Source: Georgenia soli (GTDB taxonomy: Bacteria > Actinomycetota > Actinomycetes > Actinomycetales > Actinomycetaceae). From it: a stretch of DNA of 64,000 nucleotides. The position numbers and the translations under genes were made by a program. Below the pieces are notes generated by a model. The model ran no database searches. It saw nothing but the letters and a program-made list of their open reading frames with translations, and was not told the DNA's origin. Shown here one piece after another: positions 63,481 to 64,000 of this stretch; the stretch's first letter is position 1, and every line of letters begins with the position of its first letter. The DNA lies in NCBI RefSeq assembly GCF_002563695.1, contig NZ_PDJI01000004.1, positions 3,782,001-3,846,000 on the forward strand, given 5' to 3'.

Positions 63481-63561
63481 TATCGGGCGGCGCCGTGGGA
63501 CCATATGGTCTGGTCCAGTCCCGCGCGCCCACGCGCACCGTCCGTCTCCCGAGGTACTTGC

Positions 63562-64000
63562 GTGTCACCCATCCCCACCCCGGCGCAGGCCGCTCAGATC
63601 CGGCCGGCGGCGACCCCGCCCGCGCTGCTGCGGAACTTCTGCATCATCGCCCACATCGACCACGGCAAGTCGACGCTGGCGGACCGCATGCTGCAGCTGA
63701 CCGGGGTGGTGGACGACCGCGCGATGCGGGCGCAGTACCTCGACAGGATGGACATCGAGCGCGAGCGCGGCATCACGATCAAGTCCCAGGCGGTGCGCAT
63801 GCCGTGGGAGGTCGACGGGCAGGCCTACGCGCTCAACATGATCGACACCCCGGGCCACGTCGACTTCTCCTACGAGGTCAACCGCTCGCTCGCCGCCTGC
63901 GAGGGGGCGATCCTCCTGGTGGACGCGGCCCAGGGGATCGAGGCGCAGACCCTGGCCAACCTCTACATGGCCATGGAGAACGACCTCACGATCATCCCGG
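63562..64000 (+). CDS. lepA: elongation factor 4 (LepA), N-terminal part
   Basis: First 146 codons; the gene runs off the right edge. Translational GTPase that back-translocates stalled ribosomes. GTG start ([20 protein letters not shown] then [20 protein letters not shown]). G1 is AHIDHGKST, the switch region is [13 protein letters not shown] and G3 is [12 protein letters not shown]; all are intact. Confidence 0.96.
   Translation, partial: MSPIPTPAQAAQIRPAATPPALLRNFCIIAHIDHGKSTLADRMLQLTGVVDDRAMRAQYLDRMDIERERGITIKSQAVRMPWEVDGQAYALNMIDTPGHVDFSYEVNRSLAACEGAILLVDAAQGIEAQTLANLYMAMENDLTIIP

Noticed and set aside
63499..63510. 12-bp palindrome GACCATATGGTC as lepA operator
   Set aside because: It could be part of a promoter (TATGGT), but no second copy or known regulator was found; it is too short to claim a function.

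Overview
The window looks like chromosomal DNA of a high-G+C actinobacterium, most likely Micrococcales (Cellulomonas/Georgenia-like). This rests on the very high G+C with strong third-position G/C bias, frequent GTG starts, -10 boxes of the TAGCCT/TAGGGT type (some leaderless), the fused oleBC gene, LigC beside a PolDom protein, and the comEA-comEC-holA ... rpsT ... lepA neighbourhood. The genus is an inference; no rRNA or tRNA gene was seen.

Layout. 1-8.2 kb: end of a DNA-3-methyladenine glycosylase gene, a TetR regulator, purine nucleoside phosphorylase, a MetE-like protein divergent from a two-subunit NSS transporter (large subunit plus a 49-aa MetS-like peptide), then ligase LigC convergent with a primase-polymerase. 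8.4-13.1 kb: oleA-oleBC-oleD operon for long-chain olefins. 13.4-21.1 kb: aldo/keto reductase, HAD phosphatase, thioredoxin, FUSC protein, a large lipoprotein, a LysE-type exporter and a glutathionyl-hydroquinone-reductase-like enzyme. 21.1-24.4 kb: an island of visibly lower G+C carrying an ApeA-like HEPN anti-phage gene, a small Cys/His protein and a serine recombinase that lacks part of its DNA-binding domain. 24.4-35.6 kb: the nickel-pincer cofactor genes in two blocks (larC-larA, then larB-larE), with an amidohydrolase, a glutamate-cysteine-ligase-like enzyme, a membrane metallophosphoesterase, VKOR and a HIT protein between them. 35.7-46.7 kb: a complete-looking glucuronide/glucuronate locus (uidA, uidB, LacI regulator, uxaC, uxuB, TRAP dctPQM) whose transcription units share one operator design. 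46.8-64 kb: MarR regulator, leuS behind a leader-peptide attenuator, aldose epimerase, DegV, secreted nuclease, comEA-comEC-holA, MFS transporter, mannosyltransferase, rpsT, PemK-like protein, a membrane protein and the start of lepA.

How the genes work together. UidB brings in glucuronides, UidA frees glucuronate, the TRAP system imports free uronate, and UxaC and UxuB carry it to mannonate. A 24-bp operator built from GGCAA/TTGCC half-sites lies before uidB/lacI, uxaC and dctP, pointing to the local LacI protein as the shared regulator. LarB, LarC and LarE would build the nickel cofactor used by LarA. OleA, OleBC and OleD would condense two fatty acyl-CoAs to an alkene.

The most unusual sequence-level feature is a set of short-period tandem arrays (units of 16, 18, 19, 20 and 21 bp), most lying at or over the stop codons of genes. 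One is a long inverted array between convergent genes. The best candidate for an under-described system is the ApeA-like island at 21.1-24.4 kb.
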